From assembly GCF_040939455.1 (NCBI RefSeq), contig NC_134108.1, forward strand, positions 52,389,501 to 52,453,500: a stretch of DNA of 64,000 nucleotides. The letters run 5' to 3'. Position 1 is the stretch's first letter; every line of letters begins with the position of its first letter. The position numbers and the translations under genes are program-made. The notes beneath the pieces were generated by a model, which saw nothing but the letters and a program-made list of their open reading frames with translations, was not told the origin of the DNA and ran no database searches. Of this stretch, positions 12,693 to 26,606 are shown piece by piece. The DNA is from Microcebus murinus (lineage: Eukaryota; Chordata; Mammalia; Primates; Cheirogaleidae).

Positions 12693-13320
12693 TCCATTTA
12701 TTCATTCAACAAACATTTCTTGACATTTGCCAAGCACTCTGCTAGGTTTTGTGAATAGAGAGATATGAAAGACAATCTTTTTTTAAAGAATGTTCACAAA
12801 ATAGAAGTAGATATGGATAAGGCACATTTTGTAGGACCATATATGCATTTGCTGGGGCTGCCATAACAAAATACTATAAACTGAGTGGCTTAAACAGCAG
12901 TCATTTATTTTCTCATAAGTTTCTGGAGGCCAGAAGCCTAAGATCAAGGTCTTAGCAGGTTTGGGATATGGTTTCTCCTGAGGTCTCTTTCCTTGGCTTG
13001 CAGATAGTTGCCTTCCTACTGTGTCATCACCTGGTCTTTCCTCTGTGAGGGAGCACCTCTGGTGTCTCTCCTTCCTCTCCCAGTCATATTGGATTAAGGC
13101 TCCACCTTAATGGCCTCGTTTTAATGTAATTGCCTCCTTAATGACCTCATCTTCAAATATGGTTATATTCTGAGGTATTAGGGGTATTGGGGATTGGGAC
13201 TTCAACATAGGAATTTGGGGGAGAAGAAACACAATTTAGCCCATGATGGTCTATTAAACGCTATGATAGAGGTTGCCCAGGATGCTTCAGAAGCACAGAG
13301 GAAGGGACAGTGAGAGAGGA
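12693..13320 (-). repeat. L2 fragment split by MLT1 LTR
   Basis: The left part (12,693-12,840) starts with 'tttattcattcaacaaacat' and the right part (about 13,246-13,320) continues with 'gctatgatagaggttgccca', both in L2 order. The intervening 400 bp is an MLT1 LTR. The L2 is therefore the older element. Confidence 0.65.
12842..13245 (-). mobile_element. MLT1-type LTR (ERVL-MaLR), solo
   Basis: The reverse complement shows the classic MLT1 landmarks. In plus-strand order these are 'ggggctgccataacaaaata', 'ctgagtggcttaaacagc', 'ttctggaggccagaagcc', 'aatggcctcg' and the terminal 'acacaatttagcccatga'. No internal retroviral region adjoins, so this is a solo LTR. Old and heavily diverged. Confidence 0.85.
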
Positions 13321-13329
13321 GAGGCCCCA

Positions 13330-14925
13330 CAGAGCATATGGGGCATAACAAGATCTTACAGGATATGTAGCAATTAGCTTGGCGCAAACAGTGGGCTGTG
13401 GCTGCAGATGAAACTGGTCATTAATTGAGAACCCATGAATACATGGTGATATTATGTACTTATAGAGCTACATCTTATTCTCCAGTCAAAAAATTCTACA
13501 ATGTTGTATGTCTTTCCAAGACAAAGATACATAACAGGGATGTGTGCAGGTAGGAAAGAGATCTAGAAACAATAAAGGGTGTTGGCCTCAGCTGGAAGCC
13601 ATGTTTGAAGTTTAATAATAAATACAATCATAGAGATGCAGGGATGTAAGCTGGACAGGGAAAAGACAGAGACCAGGAGAGGCTTGCCCACCAACAGTTG
13701 TGGGCTTCCCACTCTTGGACACTGTGTTAATGCAATTCTCCTACTGGTCTCTTCTTTGGTGGCTCCCACCACCAAGGAACCTCTATCTGATTCACAAACC
13801 AGTGGGACCCATACTCTGTTTCCTCTGTTAGGGTCTTCATTGCTCAGCAGATAGAGATTTTTTCTCCTTTGAAGGAAGTTTTAGAAGCCAAAAATTTCTT
13901 CATTTGCAAAATCTATGGATTTTGAATGGAACCATGTTGATTCTATTGAATTAACAAAATTATAGATTGCAATAGAGAAGTAAAGAAATGAGAAATTTTC
14001 TGGCTTGTATTTGTGTCATATATTCATGATGCCTCACAAAAAAAAAAGTTCTCTATTTTCCCAGCTCAGAATCAATGAGGGTAATAATGATGATTTGAGT
14101 TTAAAACCAAAGTAGGATTATTTGGAGATTATGGAATATGAGGAAATTGTGGATTGAATCAAGAGTTATATTCCTCAGAGGAAGCTGCAGGTGGGTAAAA
14201 CAATTCATTTGAGTTTAGTTTTGAGGATTAAAAGGGGGAAATTCCATTTTCTGAGGCATTGAAAAATGTACACAGTCTGTGATTCAAAGATGTCCACCAT
14301 ATGGATTTGAATGGATCAGCTTTCAGAGAATAGTGACATCAGAGAGCAATTCTCAACTTCTGAAGCCCTGTGAACCCAGGAAGCAGGAGAAGAATAAGAT
14401 GCCTTGAAATTAATTTTCCTGCTTTTATGATTTTAGCCAGTGTTTTCATTATAGTATTGATACCCAGAAGCAGTTTCTTAAAAGACTCATTTTTTAAAAT
14501 AAAAATACAACAAATAATCAAATGACACTATTCATTTACTTGAATAACTAGAATACAAATTTCAAAATTTGCTAAATCATGTCAAGTTCAAATGACCAGG
14601 ATCAAATGTGCATACATTTGAGTCAACTGGGGGCTTTACTCAAAATTATTATAACTTTGAAATGTGCATTGAAATAAGCTTTAAGAGGAAACAGAAGTAA
14701 AACTTTGAATTAAATGTATGTAAATGTTTACTTTTTTTTTTTCATTTTTGCCCCTGAATTGCTATGAGATTTTGATAATTCTCTAAGTTAGACTTAGTTC
14801 ATCTATTTTTAGCTATTATTACTACATCCGTAAGCTCTTTCCACATATGGCATAGAACCACAACACTGCAAAGTTTAATTAATTTTTACTTATATGTGAG
14901 TTTCAATCACAATGCAGGAAACTTA
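13330..14925. other. No recognisable gene or repeat
   Basis: Unique-looking AT-rich sequence. No supported exon, RNA or repeat. Confidence 0.4.
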
Positions 14926-14929
14926 TATG

Positions 14930-15045
14930 TTATCTAGTCCATTTACCTAAGTTGACAAGAAGAAACCTCAGACATGAGGATGGAAAAGGCATTTCCCAAG
15001 GATATGAAGTGATACAGTAGTGAGATAAACCTGAACTACAGTTCT
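14930..15045 (-). repeat. MIR-like fragment
   Basis: 'tatctagtccatttaccta', then 'gaagaaacctcagacatgag' and 'ggcatttcccaaggatatg' follow the reverse MIR core order, with much decay. Confidence 0.45.
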
Positions 15046-18000
15046 TGAGCCCTTCATTCCAGCACCTTCTCCTGCCCCTGTTCTTTTCCCAGAAGATTAC
15101 CCTCTCTGGACATCCGGAACCTTTTTCTGGGTTGTTTTCCCAGCTGGATCTTGATCAATCCAACAGGTTTGAGTTAAGAATGGGTGGAAAAGGATCATGG
15201 GCATTATCTAGGTGTGGGATTTACCACAAATCAAAAGTAAGTTCAGATGAGTTTTGTTTGAGTTGTAAGTTGTTTTTAATTACTCATATTCCTTCTTCCC
15301 TCACAGAATACAGAGGGAACAGGAAAGCCCAATCATCATTCTAGATTCGCATACTAGACTATGGAACAAGAACTGTCCTCATTCTCATTGCTTCTCTATC
15401 ACGTGTCCAGATATTATGGGCCTTTGCTTGGACAAAGTTCTATATGAAAAAGGCTTTAATTTGGGGGGCAAATTTCTTCATTTAAAAGAATCATTGTTCA
15501 TCTCTAATTATGTGCATAAATAATACTGGGTGTTGTGAGAATATAAAGATATATGTTATGGTCTCGTGCCCTTATAAAGCTTATAGTAGTAGAAATTTTA
15601 AGATTAAAAAAATGTAAGTTTTCAATCTTAAAAAACTCCTAGGCTGCCAGTTAGTAATGGTTGCATGCTCTTCTTTTTGCATTTACTGGAAAGCGAAATC
15701 CTAATAGTTTAGCAGGAAAAGGCTTGATTGGGGTTTTCCATTGGCATCCTAGAAGGAAGCATGCACTATTTCAGACAATACAATAAGGTTCTTCCAGCAA
15801 GAAGAAACTAGTTCAGTGCCTAAAAGTGGCTCAAGGCAAAAGTTCCTGAGAGAAAGTAATTTGGGTGAGCCTTAGATGGAATCTTGAGGAACTAGCTTCC
15901 CTACTTGTTTCATAATGCCGGGAGGAAAGAAAAACAATAACATTTTTCCTCCCATTCTTTTCCTGACTTAGGTTGCTGGGATGCCTGTGACTGGCAGCAT
16001 AAAGCATCATCACAGCCACTGCCATACCCTGGCTGCTCCTGCTGGGGTGGGGAGGTGACTCTTGCTTCTAGGATCCCTCTAAGTATCATGAAATTATTGT
16101 CTGAAAATTTTACTTTCATAATGGTAAATGAAATTTTTATTCACAAATCTGAAGTTTTTACTTCTGAACATGCAGTGTACCATTTTCCATAAATGCTTGT
16201 GTACATTCATTGCTGGTGCTTCTCCTACCATTTTCTCTGGGAGTTACACACTTGGCCTCTCTCAGCCCAATCATGCCCCAAAGAGCCCATGCTCCTTAGA
16301 AGTTAGCAACCACCAGTTTCACCTTGGCAGAGTAGGCACCCGTTTTTAAGCCCCCTCAGTGTATTATAAAGGAATAGAAGCAATTAGTGCAAGAGAAAGG
16401 TAGGTGAGACTTGCTGTTCCATTTATTAACATAGAAATACATTCATGAAAATAAGGACAAGTTTGAGGACATGAAACAGTAGGATGGTTTTAAAGAAGGC
16501 TGAAGTGTATACATATGTATTTTAAGCTTTGTGGCAACTCTGTGCAAAGTTGAAGCTATTGCAGAGCTGGAATTTTATTGATAAAGGCTAACTGTAGTTA
16601 TTTTAAAATGAAACAATTCATCAGAATTCTTTGGTTCCCTTCTCACGATGATTTAGCAAACCTGTCTTTTTTAGAAAGAAAGGTTGAGATGTGTTCACCT
16701 AAAAGAGCCTTTCACACACATAAAATATAAATAGAACCGCTTAAATGCAACATGGAAGTGACCCAGCCTTAGACAGATTTTCTGAGTTTGAAGTGCTCTG
16801 TCACTACTAGTGAAGACGAGGCTTCCTGGAAACTATGTGTTTTTGAGAGCTGGCCCAGAGCTGGTCTCGTCCACTCAGAGGATCTGAGCACCCCCTGTGG
16901 CCTCACCATCACCCTACCACAGACCAGCAGCAGAAAGCACTGTCCAAATCAAAACAGTTCTGTTTAAATCCCGTCTGGAGGACCCATCCTGAGAGTAACC
17001 CCCGGTGGAGTCAGAGGCAGACTCTTGCGTGTGTCTTTCCTTTCCTTTCCAGGGTCGATCCCTGGTGTTTAAAGTAAGAGACTCTCAAAGTCAGGAAACT
17101 GGTCAGACGTCCAAACTATGTGGTGACGCTGAGGCCCCTGTGAACCGGAAACAGACATTTACTGTATCCCTTTCCAACTCAATCGCTTCCAAATATCTAC
17201 CTCTGGTGCTAAGGGGGGTGTTGGCTCTTGGCCCAAAGTCCAACAGACTGGGCAGAGGCAATGTACAGTTCACAAGGGTCACTTTTATTTTTTCTTTTTG
17301 CTGTTTCAAGAAAGACTTGGGTGTATAATGTTGGCACATTTACAAGAGGCTGGTAAAGGGAGAGGAAAGAGGAAAAAGTAAGACTGTTTTTAATTCATCA
17401 AACTGCTGCTGATTTAGGAATAATAAACACAAGTCTGTTTCCTTGATTATTTTATAAATAGCAAATATTTGGGCAAGGAATTTGATAAGTGCGCAGACTA
17501 TAGGAACTGTTTACCAAAATGATGCGTCAGAAAAAAAAAAAGGAAACAAACAATCCCCCCAAAAAACCCTTGAGTATGTCTGTAAGAGTCTTCAGTCTGG
17601 TTCCCAAGGTCCTTAGTCATCATTCCCCTCATCTTTTGAACTTGATCAAAGCAACACGGAGGCCTCTGAGGGGAAAGATTGGTTCCATTATGCAAAAGGC
17701 AATAAGGTAGTGCCCTTCCCAGCAGTTAATAGGCAGGAATGTTGTAAAATACCGTGTGGTTTTCAAATACCAAGGCGGAAGTTTTCTGGTTTATAATCTT
17801 CCTAGTCATCTCGAGTGGCCGCCTGTCTTTCTCAGGCATTGCTGACTGTATCCATGCTAAACCAAGCTGCTTAGGCTGGAGATCTGTTGCCCAAAGTATG
17901 CCGGACCACTGCCTAGTGCTTAACTCTTGTGGCCCTCAGAGCCACCGACCCGGGGCGTCTCCTCCAGACCCTGGCCAAAGTTCCAGGATTTCCACAGCAC

Positions 18001-18265
18001 CAAGTTATGGAAAGAACTGCCCAACTTAAGCCACTGACCCAAACATGCAGCAAATTGCATTTAAATGAGCAACACAGGCCTGGAGGAGAATAGGAGGCAA
18101 AATATAAACTGTGGTCACTGCATTCTTCTGATATTTAAAAATTAAAATGGAAATATTTTGTCCACTTGGATTTCTGGGAACTTTAGGATGGGAAAATTCT
18201 TCTGAAGTTCTTGTAAGCGGGGTATCAATTTTTTAATAGAATGATGGCCAAGGGAAGTGTAATGA
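15046..18265. other. Repeat-poor stretch, no gene assigned
   Basis: About 3.2 kb in which I recognise no interspersed repeat. The 16.74-18.1 kb portion has higher GC and more CpG than its neighbours. Open frames up to 107 aa (17,005-17,328) lack domains. A short acceptor/donor pair at 17,052/17,074 is listed separately. Confidence 0.4.
17053..17073 (+). other. Possible 21-nt microexon
   Basis: A 15-base pyrimidine tract (tctttcctttccttt) leading to 'ccag' at 17,049-17,052 is followed by 21 bases without a stop in one frame, then a near-consensus donor (aaa|gtaagag) at 17,074. The length is divisible by three, as in many neural microexons, and a TGC motif lies about 30 bases upstream (cttgcgtg). 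No flanking exons are visible, so this is a hypothesis only. Confidence 0.15.
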
Positions 18266-18269
18266 AGCA

Positions 18270-18365
18270 ATGCTTTATTTATTTGTTTGTTTATTCAACA
18301 AATAATTTTGAGTATCTAGCATGGCTGAGGCTGAGACAGATTCTGAGGTGATAATTTTGAACAGT
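18270..18365 (-). repeat. L2 3' end, short
   Basis: 'ttgtttattcaacaaataat' followed by 'gagtatctagcatgg' matches the reversed L2 terminus. Confidence 0.55.
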
Positions 18366-19256
<891 letters not shown>

Positions 19257-19403
19257 TCTTGGTAAATCCTTAATTCAAATCCCAGGTTGTTCTAGGAGAC
19301 TCAAGAAGTCAGAACAGCTTAAATGAGGCACTGGAGGGCAAAAGACTCTGTCGATTTTGTGACCAGTCATGGCAGCCCAGAAGAGGACAGGCACCTTGCT
19401 GCT

Positions 19404-19477
19404 GACAGATGGGATGTAAACAGAGTGGAAGAGGCTCTCAGACAGATGGGATGTAAACAGAGTGGAGGAGGCTCTCA
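19404..19477 (+). repeat. 37-bp tandem duplication
   Basis: 19,404-19,440 and 19,441-19,477 are two adjacent copies of a 37-bp unit starting gacagatgggatgtaaac, differing at one base (gaagagg / gaggagg). Confidence 0.95.
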
Positions 19478-19737
19478 GCCAACATTCTTGTTTTCACAAT
19501 GAAGTCTTTTAACATGATAGGTACATGTTGCACACAAACTTAATTTATTTTCTCAAGAAAATAAATTGTATTTATAAAACACCTTTCTTTTAAGCAGCTA
19601 AATGAAAACACAACTACTGTACCTAAGACTAGTTATATTGGAGACCCTCTCTGTGAGAGTCTGACATCATGCTAACTTTAAGTGGAGGTTGGAACTGCTT
19701 TTAAATTTTGTAAAACCATGTTATACTTTTACAATAC

Positions 19738-19925
19738 CTTTCATTTAAGCATTTATTCTCCCAGTACTTTTGCAAGGGTGTAGATAATTTATGGCTTATT
19801 TTATGGATAAAGAAACTGAAATGGCTAACCATTAACAGGTTGTGTTTTCTCAAAGTTACCTAGTAGGTAATTAATAGATTTAAGAAAACAATCCAGGACT
19901 GCAAATTCCCAGTTTCTTGGCCTTT
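19738..19925 (-). repeat. MIR SINE fragment
   Basis: 'ttatggataaagaaactgaa', 'aagttacctagtaggtaatt' and a following decayed block match a minus-strand MIR. Confidence 0.6.
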
Positions 19926-20755
19926 CCCTTTAGACCTTTATACCTTAGATTATCCTAAACGTAATGTTATAAGAATGTAAGAAACCTATACTGGGGACCC
20001 CAGTGAACTATCACCTCAATATAAAGTCTCAGATAATACCATCCTAGGACATTGGATGGGGAGCTTAATAGTTACTGTATATGAATTTCTTTCAAATTCA
20101 GTACTGCTTGTAGAGTGAGGCACAAGAGACTCTTGCCCTGAGCTCTTGGCTTTATAGGATGCTACATATCACAAGTACACACATTTATTAACCAACACAT
20201 GGGTGCTTGGTGCTGGAACAACATATCCCATACCCCTAAAGGTCTGACTGATGAACACTGTTCAGACCCCAGAGAAACACTGTTGCACTTGCCTTGCTCT
20301 CTGTCTCCAGGACAAAAGGACTGTGACCAAATGCCATGGAGTCGTGTAGGCTATGTCACTGCTGGCATCAGAGATGGTCACTGCTTTGGAACAGGACTAC
20401 TTCAGTAAAGAAAAAGGCAGATTAATTAACTTGTCATTTTCAGATATCACTCCCCAGTAATGCTAGGCATGCATTTTCCTACTCCTCTTCAAGTTCCAAG
20501 TGGTGGGTCCAGAGATACTCAGGAGTTAGTATAGTACTTACCTTAGCTTCACATGGTAACTAAGGGACATTTTACAATATGAGGCACTTTATATTACTCT
20601 TTAATTTGTACATATTAATATTTATAACTAACTGTACCATTAGGGGATCATTGATTTCTTTATGTGAACATAAATATTAAAGCATATATTATACAGATCT
20701 CAATTCATACAGTAGGCCCCACAATTAGTATATGTGGCTCTGTTCAGAGGTTAAA
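19926..20755. other. No recognisable gene or repeat
   Basis: No supported feature. The 69-aa frame at 20,199-20,408 has no recognised motif. Confidence 0.4.
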
Positions 20756-20759
20756 GTAT

Positions 20760-20850
20760 TACCTTACAGTGGGGCCTTGGACAGGTCATAACTTCTCTGG
20801 GCTTCTGTTTCCTCATTTGTAAAAGAAAAATGTTGAACTAGAATCAGGGG
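20760..20850 (+). repeat. MIR-family fragment
   Basis: 'ggggccttggacaggtcata' and 'ttctgtttcctcatttgtaa' are the MIR/MIR3 core in plus orientation. Confidence 0.6.
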
Positions 20851-20947
20851 TGGGCTTTAAGGCTGCAGATTCCCCACCCCTGATACTAGATGCTCTGTAA
20901 AGTGTTTTTCAAATCTAGAAATTCTTGTTTAATTATTCTACTTATTT

Positions 20948-21050
20948 ATAAATTATATGATTCTTATAAGCCTTATATAAACTTATACATATAAAACCTA
21001 CTATAAACCTTATATAAAGCTGCTATAAACCTTATAAACCTAGTTTAAGA
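20948..21050. repeat. Imperfect AT-rich tandem array
   Basis: Repeated 'tataaaccttatataaa'-like units of irregular period (ataagccttatataaac, ataaaccttatataaagc, ataaaccttataaacc). Confidence 0.7.
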
Positions 21051-21089
21051 ATATAAACCCTTCTTATACCTCATTTTGCCTATCCAGCC

Positions 21090-22200
21090 TCATTTGTTCA
21101 TTCATCAGGCATTTATTGGGTACCAACTATATGTCAGACATGCTGCTATATTTTGGGTACAAACACAGCAATGAATATGTCACAGTTTATGTCCTCACAC
21201 ATGTCACAGAATAGTAGATACATAATTAGATTACTGTCTTAGTCCATTTGGGCTGCTATAGCAAAATACCTTAGGCTGGGTAATTTATAAACAACAGAAA
21301 TTTATCACTTATAGTTCTGAAAGCTGGGAAGTTCAAGATAAGGCACGAGCAGATTCAGCATCTGGTGAGGGCTGCTTTCTGCCACATAGAAGGTACCTTC
21401 CTGCTGCATCCTCACATAGTGGAAGGGGTGAACAAGCTCCACTGCACTCTTTTATAAGGGCACTAATCCTGTTCATGAGGTTGGAGCCCTCCTGACATAA
21501 TCGCCTCTCAAAGACCTCACCTCTTAATACTGTTAGTATGGGGGGGGGTAGATTTTAGCATATGAATGTTGGAGGTATGCAAACATTCAGACCATTGCAG
21601 TTACTGTGCTATTATACGATATTCAAGTTCAATGAGAGCTGGGCCTGTAGAACTAGGGGGTCCACGTAAGCCTGGTTACCTTACCTTTCCTAAGGAATGG
21701 CGGGCCAGGGAAGACTATTTGGAAAAGGCAGTGTATTTGTTGAATAGAAATGGATAAGCAATAGTTAGCCTTGCTGAGAGAAAGGGGAAAACTTCTCAGG
21801 TAGAGAGGGCTACAGCAATAAAGGCACAGAGTTGAGAAAGAACATTTTGAGGAGGAATAATATAAGCATGTTAACATAGTGTACAATGTGAGGCATAGAA
21901 GCACTCCCATGAACCTGGAGCAACAGGCAGAGATGATACTGAGAGCCTTAGATGGGCTTTGTTCTGTAGGTGATGGAAAAACTCCAAAAGATTATGAACA
22001 GAGGAATGCCATAATAGATGTGGTAGTAGGTGGGTCATGATTTGACAATGGTCTGGAAAGATAAATTAATAGAAGCTGATTAGAATCAGAGGAACAGGTT
22101 AGGGGGCTTCAGACATCATCCAGGTAAGAGACCCTGAAGACCCAAAGTGGGGCAGTGATGTACAAACAGAGAAATGGGACAGGATTGGAGATAAATTTTG
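21090..22200 (-). repeat. L2 LINE split by MLT1 LTR
   Basis: The left part (21,090-21,234) carries 'attcatcaggcatttattgg' and the L2 terminal order. The right part (21,605-22,200) continues with the 'agggaagactatttgg', 'gggctacagcaataaagg' and 'gaacagaggaatgcc' segments of L2. The gap is filled exactly by an LTR. Confidence 0.75.
21235..21599 (-). mobile_element. MLT1-type LTR (ERVL-MaLR), solo
   Basis: Plus-strand text runs from 'tgtcttagtccatttgggct' to 'aacattcagaccattgca', giving the TG...CA ends of a reversed MaLR LTR. The flanks attac (21,230-21,234) and gttac (21,600-21,604) look like a 5-bp target duplication with one change, as expected for ERVL-class integration. A poly-G run near 21,541 is local slippage. 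Confidence 0.88.
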
Positions 22201-22356
22201 AAGAGTGATATGGGTCTGTTTCAGTACTAACCAAATTCAAAGTGTCCGTTCCTACATTGGGCTGTCTGATTTTCACAACATGAACAGCAAAAAAAAAAAA
22301 CTTTACCTGCTCTATGTTCACAGATTTATATCTTTAAGATTGTGCTTACCTGTAAG

Positions 22357-22430
22357 TTTCGTACAAATACAACTATTATTTCGTACAAATATATTCGTAC
22401 AAACTATTTCATACAAATACAAACTATTAT
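22357..22430. repeat. Irregular tandem repeat
   Basis: Four degenerate copies of a unit like 'tttcgtacaaatacaac', of 14-22 bp, the last with cat in place of cgt. Confidence 0.8.
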
Positions 22431-22439
22431 GGTGTGCAC

Positions 22440-25400
22440 ATTAAAAGAGGAACATGGATACCCCATATTCCTAGAGGATCATTCATTTATCCTCATCAGC
22501 TTTGGAAGCTGTGAACAAATGATGCCTGGTTCTTATCTTGTCAACCCTCATCCACTCTAAAAGTGCTTTTGTGGAGGGGAGGTTTGCACCATTCAATAGG
22601 ACTTATGCCATACTCCACATAGGTTTTCCGTTTTCAACAGAGATGGCCTGTTCACACCTAGGAACAGCAAGCAGTCATTTCAGTTTAGGCATCTGCAACT
22701 CTCTATGCAAATGAATCAGCAACAGAGGACTGGGTTTTCGTATGAAAGGCAGATGCCTTTAAAATTCAGGGGCAAGTTCTCAACACAGCAAATGGGGTAA
22801 GACTGCTCAGGTTCTCTGGAAGCAACTGAAGGGTGTTGGCAAGTTCTGGCAATCCCAAGAAGGCAAGGGTTCCACCAGGGAATCAGCAGCTGCCTTCAGG
22901 AAGCTCCAGAGGGAAGTCAGGTTGTGGTTCCAGCTAGAGCATTGCTGTCCAATGGTCTGTGATTTATGCAGATTTATATAAGATTGAAGGCACTTTATGA
23001 AATCTGCTCCTACAATTACATTTCCTAGGAATTACCAGGGATTAGAATGTCACTATTCTCAGATATTCTGCCATAGTTTTCTGTAAACAGTTTATACAGA
23101 AATAAAGGAGAGAGAATGATCAGTTGCCAATTTGTATGAGCTTTTCCATACTGAGGCTCACAATGGCCATTTCCTTCTGATTTATGTACCAACTCCCTCT
23201 AGCCAGCTGGCCAGCAGTCATCCTGACTTCTTAGTACTTTCAGAACATTTTAAAAGTAAGCCCTAATAAAAGGCTTCCTTTCTATTATACCTGTCTTATG
23301 GGATAAGGAAAATTCCCCACAGAAATTGTACACATTTTGCAGAAACCATGAATTCTAAGGGTGACATTTTAATGTCCCAAAGCTAGTGCATGATGTCTCT
23401 TATAAGCTAGAGCCTTTCTGGGATGTGTTGACCTTTGCTTTCTCTCCAATAGATAGGTTTTTCTCTCTTTCTCAAGGCTATTATATAATGGTTTTAATTT
23501 CTATTAACCCAAAATTATGATCAAAATTCTTCTGAAATATTAATTTGGGTTTTTTTGATGGCCTGAGAGGATGCTCAAGTTCAGTGACATGAATCATTTT
23601 ATTTTTCTAGCACTGAAGAATTAAAAACCAAATATCACATTACAAAGTATTATAGTGTGGATATCTTACATAAATTGCAATTCAATCAATAAGAATTCAA
23701 ATACACACATTATTTAATATTGTTATTTATCTCCCTCAGCTTACACGTGCATGCACACACACACAAATAATTTTTTAATGACTAAAAGAATCCACTTAGA
23801 ATCTGAGTCTCTTTATTAATAATCTTACTTATTACTAAGAATACTCTTTCTGCTATCAAAGTTAGATTTTCTGTTTCAAAGACAGTTGGATATATTTTAT
23901 TGCTTGCTTGACATTAGGGACAATTTTAGCAACACCAAGGTCTCTTGACCTGTTTGGCCTCCTCATTCCCTTTCCCACCAGGTGCACACACTCTGCTATA
24001 GGTATCAGGGCACCAAACGGGTCCCATACCCAGGAACAGTTCTCGTCGCAGCCTGGCATAAGAGGAGGTTCACATGGAGATCCTGATAGTGAGTCCACTG
24101 AAAAAAATTTGTTATGGGTCTGCTGAGCATTTGAGCTGTAGGCATAACTTCTCTCCAAGAGGGTTTCTGACTGGAGCAGAAGATCCTTCAGCCTTCCATG
24201 TATTGAGTGTTCACAATGCACCAGGCAAAATGCACACTGAGGTTGCACAAGGCAGACATTGTCTGTGGCCTCCTGGAGTGGACCAGGGTAACTTCAGGTT
24301 AAATGACCTTTGTTCCTAATTGAAAGCATATTCTAGCACTAAATTTTAAAATAGTGCAGAAGTATTAATATACAGTGTATAAAAATAACACAGAAATAAA
24401 TAAGCAGATATGCATACACTTGTATGTGTTTTAAAAACATTCCAAAGACCAGAATATTACTGTGGGGTAGAGAAGAGAATGGAAACACTTTAATTTTCAA
24501 TATTCATCTGTCTGTATTCTTTGCTTTTATTCTGTGTAAAGCTTATAATTTTAAGGAAGTCTAGTCTTAAAAACAGAACAAAGTATGTTTATAATCAAAC
24601 ATGGAAAGATATATTGTTGAATGGAATAAAAAGGCAATTTATTAGTATATCAAGATCACATTCTCATAAAAAATCATTGGATAGATAGATAATCTGTGTC
24701 AGAAAATTTGAGGATATAAAACAAATTGCTAATGAAAGTTATTCCAGGGGTTACAATGAAGGGGAATGCCTCTTGTTGTCTGTTGCACATTCTTAAAACA
24801 TTTGACTATTTTTTCAATGAGCATGAATTTGATCCTCAGAAAAAATAAGATTTTTAAAATAAGAAAAATATTATGATTTATGCCAAACAACCTCAGCTAA
24901 TTCATCTTCGTTTAAGTGATAAAAATATCTTAGGGAATATTAGAAGAAAAAAATATATGTATTTGTTGGTAAAGAACCATTAGCATAAACATTCACCAAG
25001 TACTAATTTTTCCAAAACTCCATAATTCGCTTATGCCCTTTAAACTCCTAAATGAGAAGGCTTTCACATAACTCTTCAGGTTCAGTTTGGAACCAGTCCC
25101 TCTGTGGAGGTGTTCATTGAGGGAAAGGCCTGGGTGGGGCATGGTCCAGCAATGGGTGTACAGATTCCTTGTGGGTCATTGACCTCCCACTGTGCCACCT
25201 CTCCACTGGTGTACACTAGGAAAGGATATATAATTAGGCTGAGGGGCGAATGGCCCCTTCTCTCTTTAACACTTCAGCGTGACCTTGCACCCCCAAACCT
25301 TTGCCATTTTTTGGACCTCATCTAGATGTATTGAACAGATTCAGTTTTCACTGTACTCATGTGAAGGTTTTCATTTTGAATTGGCCTGAATTTGAGTCTC

Positions 25401-26589
25401 AGCCCCACACACAACAGCAAGCTCCTACATGATGGAGTCTGCCTTGGCAGGCTCGTGTGTACTTTCACTTCCCACCCGGATTCCTGAGTACAGACCAGTG
25501 GGAGATTGCATCAGATGCACCAACAGACCAATTAGACAATCCTGAAGTCCCCTTGGTGACACAGAGTGCGTGAAAACCTGTTTGTACCATATCACATGGC
25601 TAAATTTAGATGTAGTCTGAAAAAAGGCAAAGAGAATGCAAGGAGATCAATCCAAGAATACAGAAAACTTGCCTGGGCCAGTTAGTCTGCACTCATTTTG
25701 TAATGCAGACAGAGGAGGAGTTAATTCCAACCTCAGCTAGTTGCAACACAGTCCTTGTTTCCATGAAGTTACTCTGAAGAAGGAAGTGCCTTCTAGGTGC
25801 TAGCAGCTTGTATCTGCCAAGCCCACACAAGATGTACGCTGGGAAGGGTAATTGGTACCCTGAAAAACAAGTCGGTTATCCAGCACTGAGTTACTGACAA
25901 TATCATGTGAGTGCTTCTGTGAGGGCAAATAACAAGAATACAAATAAAACCAAGACTCCCTAAAGGGGCAAGTATCAACTCCCAAAGTATTGTTAGCGGT
26001 ACTGAGGAATCATTCATTAATGAAACATTAATAAAGTATTTAAAATTAACGAACTATTTAGAGCACAGGAATCAAAAGCATTTATGTTAAAAAATTGGAC
26101 TCTTAGGATATATTGTGATCTTATAGATCACTCTGAAGCTTTAAATGGTTTTAATAGTTGATACCAGCAAGAGCAACGTTATCCATTTAAGATTACTTGG
26201 TATTTTGGAGAACGTCACAGATTGACTTTCCCAAGTAAAGATGGGAAAAATTCTCTGGGCATGTTAACCATAATTTGCTTTGGGAAGAGCTAGTCTTCTC
26301 CTGAGTCTTTGCAGATAGATATTTTTATTTACAGAATAGAGTCTTTCCACTCCTGAACTCAGGCTCAAGAGCTACAATCTAAGATGTTCTTAAAGCTTTT
26401 CACAGGTTGGCACCTCACATTGCTTCACCTGATGATGAGTTCATTGGGAATACATCAAAAAGGTAGAAAGAAGTACAGATAAAGACAAGTTACACAAGAC
26501 AGTGGAACACAGAATCAATTCCAAAAAGCTTTGGAAGATGTAGAAATCCAAGTTGCCCTAAGAGAAGACTGATGAAAAGAAATGTATAC
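22440..26589. other. No recognisable gene
   Basis: About 4 kb without a repeat family or exon I can name with confidence. Small (CA) runs occur near 23,755-23,766. The 128-aa minus-strand frame at 23,862-24,248 has no recognised domain. The stretch around 24,720-24,850 resembles an old LINE 3' end but is too decayed to classify. Confidence 0.35.
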
Positions 26590-26606
26590 AAGAATAAAAA
26601 CAACAA

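Noticed and set aside
17005..17328. 107-codon plus-strand frame as an exon
   Set aside because: Starts at a non-ATG codon and has no recognised domain. Only the short splice-like pair inside it was kept, as a low-confidence idea.
20948..21050. AT-rich array as an origin or attachment region
   Set aside because: It is only a degenerate low-complexity repeat. No defined origin or matrix-attachment signal can be supported from sequence alone.
23862..24248. 128-codon minus-strand frame
   Set aside because: No domain, no splice context, overlapping open frames on the other strand, and no upstream promoter signal. Most likely chance.
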